Assembly (NCBI RefSeq): GCF_035818615.1
Contig: NZ_JAYKZY010000002.1
Location: forward strand, 312,501-376,500
DNA length: 64,000 bases
Reading direction: 5' to 3'
Source of the DNA: Sphingobium sp. CR2-8
GTDB lineage: Bacteria > Pseudomonadota > Alphaproteobacteria > Sphingomonadales > Sphingomonadaceae
Position numbers and translations under genes: made by a program. Each line of letters starts with the position of its first letter. Position 1 is the first letter of the stretch. Below the pieces are notes generated by a model, which made no database searches, was not told where the DNA came from, and saw only the letters and a program-made list of their open reading frames with translations. Positions 44,297 through 52,583 of this stretch are shown one piece after another.

Positions 44297-45601
44297 TCAG
44301 TCCAATATGTGCATGACCATCGGCGTGTCGAGCAGGCTGTCCGATCCGGACAGGCGTTCGAGCGTATCGCGCACGGTGCGTTCCGCGCTGGCATGGGTGA
44401 CGATCGCGACCAGCACGCCATCTTCCTGATTCGCGCCGCGCTGGATCATGCTTTCGATCGACACACCCGCGTCGCGGGTTGCAGCGGCGATCTCCGCCAG
44501 TACGCCGGGGCGGTCCTGCACCTTGAAGCGCAGATAGGCGCGGCCCACCCGCTCGCCTGCATCGGCCGTCTTCTGCGGGGTGAGGGCAGCGACCGGCATC
44601 GCGAACGCATCGCCATATTCGTCGCGCGCCACGTCGATCAGGTCGGCGACCACGGCCGAAGCGGTCGGGCCATCGCCCGCGCCGCGCCCCTGGAAGAAGA
44701 GGCGGCCGACGAAATTGCCCTCCGCCACGACGGCGTTGAGCGACCCGTCGACATGGGCGAGCGGATGGTCGAGCGGCACCAACATCGGGTGGACGCGCTG
44801 GAACAGGCCTTCGCTGCTATTCTGCGCCATGCCGACCAGGCGAATGCGAAAGCCCAGCGCAGCGGCTTCGGCGATGTCGGCGGCGATCACATGGCGGATG
44901 CCGGTGGTGGCGACCGCGTCGAAATCCAGTTCGGTGCCGAACGCCAGGCTGGCGAGGATGGTCAGCTTGTGCGCGGCGTCCACGCCATCGATGTCGAAGC
45001 TCGGATCGGCTTCTGCATAGCCCAGTTCCTGCGCTTCCTTCAGCACGGCGTCGAAGGCGCGGCCTTCCTTCTCCATCGTCGTCAGGATGTAATTGCAGGT
45101 GCCGTTGAGGATGCCATAGACGCGGCTGATCTCGTTGGCCGCCGCGCCTTCACGCATCCCCTTTATGACCGGTATGCCGCCCGCGACAGCGGCTTCATAT
45201 TTGAGCGCCGTTCCGCCCTGTTCGGCCAGACGGGCCAGGTCCAGGCCATGATGGGCCAGCATCGCCTTGTTGGCGGTGACGAAGGGCTTGCCCAGCGTCA
45301 GGCACTGGCGCGCCAGCGTCAGTGCAGGCCCATCCGCGCCGCCAATCAATTCGACCACGACATCGACATCGTCGCGCGTCGCCAGCGTCGTCATGTCATC
45401 CACCCATTCATAGGGGGTCAGGTCGACGCCGCGATCCTTGTTGCGGTCGCGCGCGGAAATGGCGACGATCTGGATCGGGCAACCGGCGCGGCGTGCGATC
45501 AGGTCGCCGTTGGTTTCCAGCAGCCGAATCACCCCGCCGCCCACCGTACCCAGACCGACAAGCGCGACGCGCAGCGGGGCATGGCGGTGCAGATTGGTCA
45601 T
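44297..45601 (-). CDS. hom: Homoserine dehydrogenase
   Basis: Reduces aspartate semialdehyde to homoserine, the branch point toward Thr, Met and Ile. The 434-residue enzyme has the NAD(P) motif VALVGLGTVGGGVIRLLE, the catalytic region ANKAMLAHHGLDLARLAEQ and DVEVEL-like GTCNYILTTMEKEGRAF, and a C-terminal ACT domain (RFKVQDRPGVLAEIAAATRDAGVSIESMIQ) that normally gives feedback control by threonine. The start follows AAGGACG. It is monocistronic in the window; thrA/thrB/thrC are absent. Confidence 0.96.
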   Translation of the reverse strand: MTNLHRHAPLRVALVGLGTVGGGVIRLLETNGDLIARRAGCPIQIVAISARDRNKDRGVDLTPYEWVDDMTTLATRDDVDVVVELIGGADGPALTLARQCLTLGKPFVTANKAMLAHHGLDLARLAEQGGTALKYEAAVAGGIPVIKGMREGAAANEISRVYGILNGTCNYILTTMEKEGRAFDAVLKEAQELGYAEADPSFDIDGVDAAHKLTILASLAFGTELDFDAVATTGIRHVIAADIAEAAALGFRIRLVGMAQNSSEGLFQRVHPMLVPLDHPLAHVDGSLNAVVAEGNFVGRLFFQGRGAGDGPTASAVVADLIDVARDEYGDAFAMPVAALTPQKTADAGERVGRAYLRFKVQDRPGVLAEIAAATRDAGVSIESMIQRGANQEDGVLVAIVTHASAERTVRDTLERLSGSDSLLDTPMVMHILD

Positions 45602-45701
45602 GGCGGCGTATCGTCCTTATGTGGCTGATGAACGCCGCGCTGATAGCCGCCTGCGCGTATCTGTCCAAGAAAAAGCGGGCGTTCGTTGACCGGCTGCCTG
45701 G

Positions 45702-46574
45702 TTATGGCGTGGCGCGGGTCCGGCCGCAGGGGCCGAGCGCTGCCATCACCACCGCATAATCGGCCCGGGCGGCTTCGGCGTCCTGCGCGGACAGGGTGCG
45801 CACCGTGCGGGACGGCAGGCTGGCGGGCAGGGTGCAGGCCAGGCGATACCAGAGCAGGCTGCCCGGCTCTGGCGGCCGGGCCGCTTCATCCACGATTTCG
45901 CCGAGTGCGACCGCCCAATGGGGCGGCTGTCCGGGGCGGCGGAGGATGGAGAGCGACACCGGATCGCCCTTTTCGGTGCGCAGGAAAATCTGCGTCTCGC
46001 CTTCGCCCGCCACCGTGCCCGCGACATGGAAGGCATCGCCCAGATCCAGGATTCGCGGCGCGGAATTGGGGGCCACCAAGGCGGACAGAACATTCTTTAC
46101 GCGATCCAGTTCGGCGGTCGTCGCAGGGATCTGCGCATCGGGGGCGATGAGCTGGACTTCGCCGGGCCGTGTCCCGGGACGGGCGAAGATGATGACCTCA
46201 GCCTTTTTGAACTTGGCGATCTTCCCGCGTGCGTCGGTCGGTGCGTCGTACAGATAGGTTATGATCGGGCTGATCCCCGCTTCGCCGCGAATCAAACCCG
46301 TCACATCGGCCTCCACAAACAGCCTTTTATGTCCTGCGGGGACGTTTCCGGCCTGTTCGGCTTTCAGCACGATGATGTTGCGGATGCGCACATTGGCCAC
46401 GAGAGGCGCTTTGTCCGCCAGGTCTACAATGTCGGCATAGGACAGCCCCGATCGGCCCGCTGATGATTGCGTTATCATTCCGCCACTTTGCGCAAAGGCC
46501 GGGAAAACCGCGGAAGATGCGGCGGAAATGAGGCATATGAGCGCCAGCTGGTTCAGGCGGGTGGCGGATTTCAT
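45702..46574 (-). CDS. Secreted protein of unknown function
   Basis: A 290-residue exported protein; the signal peptide is about 28 residues (ends FPAFAQSG). The mature part is soluble, of mixed alpha/beta character, with the segment YADIVDLADKAPLVANVRIRNIIVLKAEQ, a repeated pattern of VEADVTGLIRGEAGISP and KAEVIIFARPGTRPGEVQLIAPD. Two cysteines occur late (LACTLP and GPCGRT), perhaps forming a disulfide. I do not recognise the family; orthologues with this layout occur in sphingomonads. The gene is isolated between hom and tonB and diverges from tonB. Confidence 0.65.
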   Translation of the reverse strand: MKSATRLNQLALICLISAASSAVFPAFAQSGGMITQSSAGRSGLSYADIVDLADKAPLVANVRIRNIIVLKAEQAGNVPAGHKRLFVEADVTGLIRGEAGISPIITYLYDAPTDARGKIAKFKKAEVIIFARPGTRPGEVQLIAPDAQIPATTAELDRVKNVLSALVAPNSAPRILDLGDAFHVAGTVAGEGETQIFLRTEKGDPVSLSILRRPGQPPHWAVALGEIVDEAARPPEPGSLLWYRLACTLPASLPSRTVRTLSAQDAEAARADYAVVMAALGPCGRTRATP

Positions 46575-46828
46575 CGTCTGCTTCGTCCTATGTTATTGGC
46601 CCGTGGCAAGGATGTCACAGGCAAGTCATTCCGATATGAAATGGTAACCGCAAATGAACAAATCGATAAAGCGTTTGCGTGCCACGATGCGTCGCGATAG
46701 GAGTTTGCGCGGTAGCAAATGAACGGACGGGGGCCAAAGGCGACTGGGATAGCCCGGTCGGCTTGGGTCGTTTTTGGCTGATTTTGTATAAACCACTGGT
46801 AAGATGAGTTAAGGAGTGTCGTTGCCGA

Positions 46829-47491
46829 ATGGCCTATGCTGACCACTCGCAAGGATCGAGTCGGACTGTCTCGATCGTCATCGTCGCCCTGATTCACGCT
46901 GTTCTTGGCTATGCCTTTGTCACCGGTCTTGGCATGAAATATGTCAAAAAGGCGGCAGAACAGCTGAATGTGATCGACGTGAAGGAGGAACCGCCACCAC
47001 CGGACGAGGAGCCGCCGCCGCCGCCGCCAGATCAGCCGATCGAGCCGCCGCCGGTTGTCGCGCCTCCGCCGATTGTGCAGACACCGGCGCCAGCGCCGCC
47101 GATCCAGACGGTTCGGACACCCCCTCCGGTGTTCAATCCGGTCCCGGTCGCCGCGCCGCCGCCACCCCCGGCCGCACCGCCGCCACCGCCTCAGGCTGCA
47201 ACGCGCGCTTCGCCGCGTGGCGCACCGGGCAGCTGGCTCAGCGATGCCGACTATCCGAGCCGCGCGCAGCGTGAAGAACGTTCGGGTACAGCCGGTTTCC
47301 GGCTGGAAATCGGCGCCGACGGCCGTGTGACGAACTGCACCATCACTCAGTCGACCGGTCATCCCGACCTCGACGAGGCGACCTGCCGCCTGCTTCCGCG
47401 CCGTGCGCGCTTCAAGCCGGCCAAGGGTTCTGATGGTCAGGATATGCCCGATACCTACAATGGGCGTATCACCTGGCGTCTGCCGGAATAA
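46829..47491 (+). CDS. tonB: Energy transducer TonB
   Basis: Spans the periplasm and transmits the energy of the ExbBD motor to outer-membrane receptors. The 220-residue product has one N-terminal helix (SIVIVALIHAVLGYAFVTGL), a long Pro-rich linker of about 90 residues (PPPPDEEPPPP, PPVVAPPPIV, PAPAPPIQT), and a C-terminal TonB domain (WLSDADYPSRAQREERSGTAGFRLEIG, VTNCTITQSTGHPDLDEATC). It heads an operon tonB-exbB-exbD-exbD with short gaps. AAGGAG lies 12 bases before the start, rather far. The receptor at 16.5 kb is a plausible client. Confidence 0.94.
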   Translation: MAYADHSQGSSRTVSIVIVALIHAVLGYAFVTGLGMKYVKKAAEQLNVIDVKEEPPPPDEEPPPPPPDQPIEPPPVVAPPPIVQTPAPAPPIQTVRTPPPVFNPVPVAAPPPPPAAPPPPPQAATRASPRGAPGSWLSDADYPSRAQREERSGTAGFRLEIGADGRVTNCTITQSTGHPDLDEATCRLLPRRARFKPAKGSDGQDMPDTYNGRITWRLPE

Positions 47492-47556
47492 TCCTATCGG
47501 GAAGGCGTGCGCCCGGCGCCGCCTGTCCCTAGCTTGATCTCATTGAGAGGGAAGTC

Positions 47557-48318
47557 TTGAACATGTTGATGTATCTCGCAGCTGCGGCGCCCAAGCCGGA
47601 AAACCCCTATGGTCTGATGGAAGCCCTTGAACAGGGCGGCACCATTGCCTGGACCGTGTTCCTTATCCTGTGCGCCATGTCGGTCGGCACTTTCTACATC
47701 CTGTTCACCAAGCTGATCGAACAGCAGAAGGTGATCAGCCAGGGCAAGAAGGTCCGTGCGACCTTCTGGCGTTCGGCTTCGCTGAAGGAAGCGTCGGCCA
47801 AGCTGGAAAAGAACTCGGCCTACAAGCAGATCGTCGACGACGGCATCAAGGCTCAGGAAGAGCATGGCAAGCTGAAGGACCCGGTCGAAGCGCATGACTG
47901 GCTGCACGGTTCGCTGGCCCGTTCGGAAGCCGCGATCAACTCGTCGCTCGGTGGCGGTCTCGCCTTCCTCGCGACCGTTGGTTCGACCTCGCCGTTCATC
48001 GGTCTGTTCGGTACGGTTATCGGCATCTACCGCGCGCTCATCAAGATCGGCGCTGCCGGTCAGGCTTCGATCGACGCCGTTGCCGGCCCGGTCGGTGAAG
48101 CGCTCATCATGACCGCCCTGGGTCTGGCCGTGGCCGTTCCCGCGGTGCTTGCCTACAACTTCCTGCAGCGCCGCAACAAGTCGATCGCCGAGCAGCTGAA
48201 CGGTTTCACCGTCGACCTGCTGGCCTATCTGGTTTCGGACGGCGCCGTGAAGCCTGCCGTTGGTCCGGCTCCTGCCGCGCCGATCGCCAAGCCCGCTGCC
48301 GCACCGACCAAGGCCTGA
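47557..48318 (+). CDS. exbB: ExbB/TolQ-type proton channel
   Basis: A 253-residue MotA/TolQ/ExbB family protein that forms the stator channel with ExbD. Three helices are seen: GTIAWTVFLILCAMSVGTFYI, the middle loop-rich region, and the pair FLATVGSTSPFIGLFGTVIGIYRAL and AVAVPAVLAYNFLQR. The conserved SxxxFxGLFGTV block is present. The TTG at 47557 or ATG at 47563 can start it; GAGAGGG lies before. The C-terminus has an Ala/Pro-rich tail. The Cys-free N-terminus suits an inner-membrane location. Second gene of the operon. Confidence 0.93.
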   Translation: MNMLMYLAAAAPKPENPYGLMEALEQGGTIAWTVFLILCAMSVGTFYILFTKLIEQQKVISQGKKVRATFWRSASLKEASAKLEKNSAYKQIVDDGIKAQEEHGKLKDPVEAHDWLHGSLARSEAAINSSLGGGLAFLATVGSTSPFIGLFGTVIGIYRALIKIGAAGQASIDAVAGPVGEALIMTALGLAVAVPAVLAYNFLQRRNKSIAEQLNGFTVDLLAYLVSDGAVKPAVGPAPAAPIAKPAAAPTKA

Positions 48319-48432
48319 TTGCCTTAAGACTCCGGTCCGGGGATCGGGTGGCGGCTGCGACCGCCCGATTTCCCGCCGGACGTGGGCCTCGTTTGACGGG
48401 GCACCATCGACACCAAGGTTAGGATAGTATCA

Positions 48433-48921
48433 ATGGCAATGAGTGTTGGCCCCGGCGGCGGTGACGACAAGCCCTTGTCCGACATCAACACGACGCCGCT
48501 CGTCGACGTCATGCTGGTGTTGCTCATCATCTTTCTCATCGCGGTCCCGGTCGTCGTCCAGACGGTCGATCTGCAGCTTCCCAAAGTTGCGTTCGAGCCG
48601 ACCACGACGAAGCCGGAAAATGTGTCCCTCTCGGTCACGTCGGCCGCAGATGGCAAATGTGCCGTGTTCTGGGGCATGACCCCGGTCGATTCCAGCGAAC
48701 TGCTCAACCGGGCGGTCGCAAAGCTGGAAGCGGACATCAAAAAGGCTGGTGGCGTTGAGAATATGACGCCCGAGGATCTGCCCGAAGTGCATATCCGCGG
48801 CGACATCAACACCCCCTATCGTTGCATCGGCGGGACCATCTATACGATGCAGCGCGCCGGTTTCCCGAAGGTGGGCTTCATCTCCGAGCCGGAACCCGGC
48901 ACGTCGACGACCCGCCTCTGA
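48433..48921 (+). CDS. exbD: ExbD biopolymer transport protein 1
   Basis: A 162-residue ExbD/TolR family subunit with a single helix and a periplasmic domain. The protonatable aspartate is D25 in NTTPLVDVMLVLLIIFLIAVP. It is longer than its neighbour and carries two cysteines, C76 (GKCAVFWG) and C131 (PYRCIGGTIY), that could pair in the periplasm. ExbD proteins use the proton gradient to turn the ExbB ring. Third in the operon, with a second ExbD starting 24 bases after its stop. Confidence 0.93.
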   Translation: MAMSVGPGGGDDKPLSDINTTPLVDVMLVLLIIFLIAVPVVVQTVDLQLPKVAFEPTTTKPENVSLSVTSAADGKCAVFWGMTPVDSSELLNRAVAKLEADIKKAGGVENMTPEDLPEVHIRGDINTPYRCIGGTIYTMQRAGFPKVGFISEPEPGTSTTRL

Positions 48922-48945
48922 CCGGCTGATTAAGGAGATATCGCT

Positions 48946-49368
48946 ATGGCCATGAGCATGGGTTCCGATGAAGGCGAACCGATGATGGAAATGAACACGA
49001 CGCCGTTGATCGACGTCATGCTCGTTCTCCTCATCATGTTCATCATCACCATCCCGATCCAGACCCACGCGGTTAAGATCGATCTGCCGCAGAACGCGCC
49101 GCCCACCGACAGCGTGATCGACCCGGTCAAGAACAAGGTCGCCATCGACCCGGCCGGTATCATCACCTGGAACGGCGCGCCGATCGACCTGCTGACCCTG
49201 CGTCAGTATCTGCAACAGTCGCTGCGCCTGCCAGTGGAGCCGGAACTCCAGTTCCAGCCGAACGCGCAGACCCGCTATGTGACCGTTGACGAAGTGCTGG
49301 CGGAGATCAAGCGTGCGGGCGTGACGAAGCTGGGCTTCGTCGGCAATGAACAATATGGCAGCTTCTGA
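48946..49368 (+). CDS. exbD: ExbD biopolymer transport protein 2
   Basis: A 140-residue ExbD/TolR subunit of standard size. The conserved aspartate is D23 in NTTPLIDVMLVLLIMFIITIP, and QTHAVKIDLPQNAPP follows. The periplasmic part has VKNKVAIDPAGIITWNGAPI and VTVDEVLAEIKRAGVTKLGFVGNEQ. It lacks cysteines. A pair of unequal ExbD genes after exbB is common in alphaproteobacteria; whether the two form one heteromeric stator or two is unknown. A terminator follows at 49463. Confidence 0.93.
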   Translation: MAMSMGSDEGEPMMEMNTTPLIDVMLVLLIMFIITIPIQTHAVKIDLPQNAPPTDSVIDPVKNKVAIDPAGIITWNGAPIDLLTLRQYLQQSLRLPVEPELQFQPNAQTRYVTVDEVLAEIKRAGVTKLGFVGNEQYGSF

Positions 49369-49697
49369 TCGCTGATTTTTCAGCATCGTTCGCTCCACAC
49401 AAGACTTCCCGGTTTTTCCGGATAGGGCTTGCTGAACGGGCGGCAGAAGATTGTCGATGATCAAGGGCTGCCTTCGGGTGGCCCTTTTTTATGTCCGTGG
49501 CCGACGTGGTGGCGCGGTATCGCGCTGACGTTATAAGCATTGGCGGCCAGTTGGATCGCATGGGGCAAGTTCAATCCCGTCGTCCAGGTCGTTGAAACAG
49601 GCCACCCTCGATCTTACGGCAAGATCGATGGTCGCTCTCATCGAACGGCGGACTTAACGCTTTACTTACCCTGATCACCGATAAGGACGCAAAGGCG
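49369..49697. other. Intergenic region between exbD and PilZ gene
   Basis: 329 bases without a gene. Holds the terminator at 49463-49490. The rest, about 200 bases before the PilZ start, should contain that gene's promoter. I see no repeat or small gene I can support. Confidence 0.5.
49463..49490 (+). terminator. Intrinsic terminator of the tonB operon
   Basis: Stem AAGGGCTGCC (49463-49472) and GGTGGCCCTT with loop TTCG and two wobble pairs, followed by a six-T run (49485-49490). Classic rho-independent form. Confidence 0.9.
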
Positions 49698-50042
49698 GTG
49701 CGGTATCGGCATATGGGCGCGGAACGACAGACAGACCTAGAGCGAAAGGGACGGGCGGCTGAACGGCGCAACGTGCAGATCGGCGTCAAGGTACGTCGAC
49801 CGGGCGAAACCTGGTTCACGAGCCGCATCACCGATGTGTCAGTCACCGGATTTCGCCTGCAAAGTTTCATGAAATTGCGGGTCGGCAGCGAGCTGTGGAT
49901 CATGCTCCCTGGCTTTGAAGGGCGTCGCGCCAGCGTCCTATGGACGCGCGGGCCGGATTCGGGCTGCGCCTTCGAACGACCGCTGCACCCGGCGATACTC
50001 GACCATATCGTCCAGCTAAGTCAGGCGTCGCCTTCGCGGTGA
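49698..50042 (+). CDS. PilZ domain protein
   Basis: A 114-residue PilZ-domain protein. Cyclic-di-GMP binding features: the arginine-rich opening (GRAAERRNV, RxxxR) and TDVSVTGFRLQSF (D/NxSxxG) about residues 48-58. The strand VLWTRGPDSGCAFERPLHPAIL matches the C-terminal part of the fold. The start is a GTG at 49698 or ATG at 49713; the GTG has AAGGA ten bases upstream. It is alone in its orientation. Role unknown; one of three PilZ domains in the window. Confidence 0.82.
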   Translation: MRYRHMGAERQTDLERKGRAAERRNVQIGVKVRRPGETWFTSRITDVSVTGFRLQSFMKLRVGSELWIMLPGFEGRRASVLWTRGPDSGCAFERPLHPAILDHIVQLSQASPSR

Positions 50043-50166
50043 CGCGTCTGGATTGGCGGGATAATGATATTCAGCAAATTCGCTCTCTTCCCGACGCTCG
50101 ATTGACGAAGACGGCATGAAAGCAAGGCCCTTGGGCATGCTGTAGAACCCAAGGCGTTCCAATCAT

Positions 50167-50233
50167 CATCGCGAGCGCAGCGCGGCAATTCGCTGTCCCG
50201 CATATGGATTGCTTCGCTATGTTCGCAATGACG
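50167..50233. repeat. CATTGCGAGCG-type palindromic element, degenerate
   Basis: Left arm TCGCGAGCGCAGCG (from 50168) and right arm TGTTCGCAATGACG (to 50233) of an imperfect palindrome with GGATTGCTTCGC inside. The arms resemble the interspersed GTCATTGCGAGCGAAGC repeat known from many alphaproteobacterial genomes. Degenerate, so likely an old copy. Confidence 0.55.
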
Positions 50234-50325
50234 GGATGGATCGAACCGAAGTCATCCGTCTCAGGTCTTTCCGCCAAATGGATAGGGTAATACCAAGTTG
50301 CATTGATAGGAACCTATATCCAGTT

Positions 50326-50391
50326 GTTCCCCGGCGTAGGCTGGGGTCCAGCCCCGCGCTCAGAACTGGACCCCGGCCTACGCCGGGGAAC
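50326..50391. repeat. Palindromic repeat, family B copy 2
   Basis: 26-base arms (50326-50351 and 50366-50391) with one T-G difference and a 14-base loop. The right arm CTGGACCCCGGCC... matches copy 1 at 34079-34104 except one base. Arms this long could form a very stable RNA hairpin if transcribed. Confidence 0.8.
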
Positions 50392-50692
50392 CGCCTTACG
50401 GGTCAGCATCATCGAATTATAGTATTAGCGCCCCAGAGCGGCGGCTGAGAGTTTGTGGCTGCAAGGTCCAACAAACCGAACTGGTTGAAGCTGCGTCTGG
50501 TACGATCGCGACAAGGATCATGCCGGAAATCGGACGACCAGTATGCCACGATTGCCGTCGTCCGCTCATGTGCGGCTTGGCACCATTTACGGTGGTGACA
50601 ATCAGTGCGGCGTAAGGATGAGAGGATAAGATCGGCCACCGGTCCTGGCCGATCACCATCCGGCCTGTCCCATCGGCCCTTTCCCAACCCGA

Positions 50693-52480
50693 TCAGGCGC
50701 TCGACACGTCCTGAAACTGCAGACTCGCCAGTCGCGCGTAAAGCCCGTCCCTGGCGACCAGCGTCGCATGGTCGCCCTGCTCCACGATACGCCCTTCGTC
50801 CATCACGATGATGCGGTCGGCGGCGCGCACCGTTGCCAGCCTGTGGGCGATGACGATCGTGGTGCGCCCCTGCATCAACACGCCCAGCGCGTCCTGCACC
50901 AGCCGTTCCGATTCAGCATCCAGCGCGGAGGTGGCTTCGTCCAGCAACAGGATCGGCGCATCGCGCAGCAGCGCCCGGGCGATCGACAGGCGCTGGCGCT
51001 GCCCCCCCGACAGGCGCGCGCCGCCTTCGCCCAGCTGACTGTCCAATCCTTGCGGAAGCGCGCGCAGAAAAGCCTCGGCATTGGCGGCGCGGGCGGCGGC
51101 CCATATCTGCTCTTCGGTCGCGTCCCAGCGGCCATAGCGCAGATTGTCGCGCGCCGACGCGGCGAAGATCACGCTGTCCTGCGGCACCATCGCCATCATG
51201 GCGCGCAGCGCGGCGGGGTCGGCGTCGGGCAGGGCGACGTCGTTCAACCGGATCGTGCCGGACGCCGGGTCGTAGAAGCGCAGCGCCAACTGGATCAGCG
51301 TCGATTTTCCCGCGCCCGAAGGGCCGACGACTGCGACCGTTTCGCCCGGTGCGACAGCGAAGGAGACACCATGGAGCGCTGCCTGGTCGGGCCGGGTGGG
51401 ATAGTGGAAATGGACATCCTCGAAGCTCAGCCGCGCACCATGGCTGGTGGCGGGGAGGGGCGAAGGGTGGCTGGGCGGCACGATGTCGGGCTGCGCCGTC
51501 ATCAATTCGTGCAGGCGGCTGGCCGCCCCGGCCCCGCGCAACAGGTCGCCCCAGCTTTCGGATAGGGAGCCGAACGCACCCGCGACCAGACCGCCTGTCA
51601 ATACGAAGGCGGCGATGCTGCCCCCCGACAGGCGTCCGGCCGCGACATCGAGCGCCCCCTGCCACATCACGGCGGTGATCGACCCGAAGACCAGGGCGAT
51701 CACCACGGCGGTCATCATCGCGCGTAGCGCTATGCGCCGCCGGGCCGTGGCAAAGCCGCTTTCCACCGTCGCATCGAAGCGGGCGGCCTCCCGCCCTTCC
51801 TGGCCAAAGGCCTGGACGATCTTCATCGCGCCCAGCACTTCGCTGGTGACGCTGCCGATATCGGCCAGCCGGTCCTGACTGGCGCGCGACAGGCCGCGTA
51901 CGCGGCGGCCCAGCCCGATCAACACCAGCAGGATGAAGGGTATGCCAAACAGCAGCATCGCCGCCAGCTTGGGCGCGAGCGCGAAGAGGTAGATCAAGCC
52001 ACCGATGCCGGTGACCAGGTTGCGCAGCGCGACCGACACGGTCGATCCCACCACCTGTTCGACGATGGCGGTATCGGCGGTCATCCGGGACGCGATTTCG
52101 GAAGGGCGGTTTTCTTCGAAGAAACGGGGCGCCTGCCGCAGCAGATTGGCCTGTGTGGCGCTGCGGATGTCGGCGACGACACGTTCGCCCAGCCAGGAAA
52201 CGAAGTAGAAGCGCAGCGCGCTGGCGATCGCCAGGACGATCACGATCAGCAACAGATATTCGAACCAGCGGCTGATGTCGCCCCCGCCCATGAAGCCGCG
52301 ATCGATGACGAGGCGGAAACCGCTGGGAATGCCCAAAGTCGCTGCCGAGGACACGATCAGCGCCACCATCGCGCCGAAGATGCGGCCGGGATAGCGACGG
52401 GCGAACCCCCACAGCATCGCCAGGCTGCCAAGGGCGGGGCGCGCGTCGGCGCGGGCGGTGGGTTGCGTGGCATCCTCCAT
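50693..52480 (-). CDS. ABC transporter, fused permease and ATPase (MsbA-like)
   Basis: A 595-residue half-transporter of the ABCB class that works as a dimer: six membrane helices (to about residue 320) followed by an ATPase. Walker A is GPSGAGKST, signature LSGGQRQRLSIARALL, Walker B ILLLDEATSALD, and the H-loop is IVIAHRLATVRAADR. It may export lipid or a hydrophobic compound; MsbA-type assignment is by similarity only. The gene is followed by a family A repeat at 52495 beyond its start. No periplasmic partner is adjacent. Confidence 0.92.
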   Translation of the reverse strand: MEDATQPTARADARPALGSLAMLWGFARRYPGRIFGAMVALIVSSAATLGIPSGFRLVIDRGFMGGGDISRWFEYLLLIVIVLAIASALRFYFVSWLGERVVADIRSATQANLLRQAPRFFEENRPSEIASRMTADTAIVEQVVGSTVSVALRNLVTGIGGLIYLFALAPKLAAMLLFGIPFILLVLIGLGRRVRGLSRASQDRLADIGSVTSEVLGAMKIVQAFGQEGREAARFDATVESGFATARRRIALRAMMTAVVIALVFGSITAVMWQGALDVAAGRLSGGSIAAFVLTGGLVAGAFGSLSESWGDLLRGAGAASRLHELMTAQPDIVPPSHPSPLPATSHGARLSFEDVHFHYPTRPDQAALHGVSFAVAPGETVAVVGPSGAGKSTLIQLALRFYDPASGTIRLNDVALPDADPAALRAMMAMVPQDSVIFAASARDNLRYGRWDATEEQIWAAARAANAEAFLRALPQGLDSQLGEGGARLSGGQRQRLSIARALLRDAPILLLDEATSALDAESERLVQDALGVLMQGRTTIVIAHRLATVRAADRIIVMDEGRIVEQGDHATLVARDGLYARLASLQFQDVSSA

Positions 52481-52494
52481 GGATGCGGCGCTTA

Positions 52495-52550
52495 AAGCGA
52501 TTTCAGGCCGGATGGAACATCTGACGTTCGGGAAAGGACCGAAATCGCTT
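52495..52550. repeat. Palindromic repeat, family A copy 2
   Basis: Outer arms AAGCGATTTC (52495-52504) and GAAATCGCTT (52541-52550) with an internal GATGGAACATCTG core. The core resembles that of the element at 1247-1290. It lies between the ABC exporter start and the end of the methyltransferase gene. Confidence 0.7.
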
Positions 52551-52583
52551 CGTCCGAACGCTTCTCCCCCGTCCTCGGTGCGC

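Larger units (their letters stand above)
50043..50692. other. 650-base gene-free region with palindromic repeats
   Basis: Between the PilZ gene and the ABC exporter gene. It contains a CATTGCGAGCG-type element (50167-50233) and a family B palindrome (50326-50391). The remaining part, 50400-50690, shows no open frame with a recognisable product; short frames there lack ribosome sites. It may be a remnant of something decayed, but I cannot say what. Confidence 0.6.

Noticed and set aside
44233..44421. 62-codon frame overlapping the end of hom
   Set aside because: It uses a different frame of the hom C-terminus and has no independent support.
50409..50687. 92-codon frame in the gene-free island
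   Set aside because: No ribosome site, no domain, and a competing frame of similar size overlaps it.
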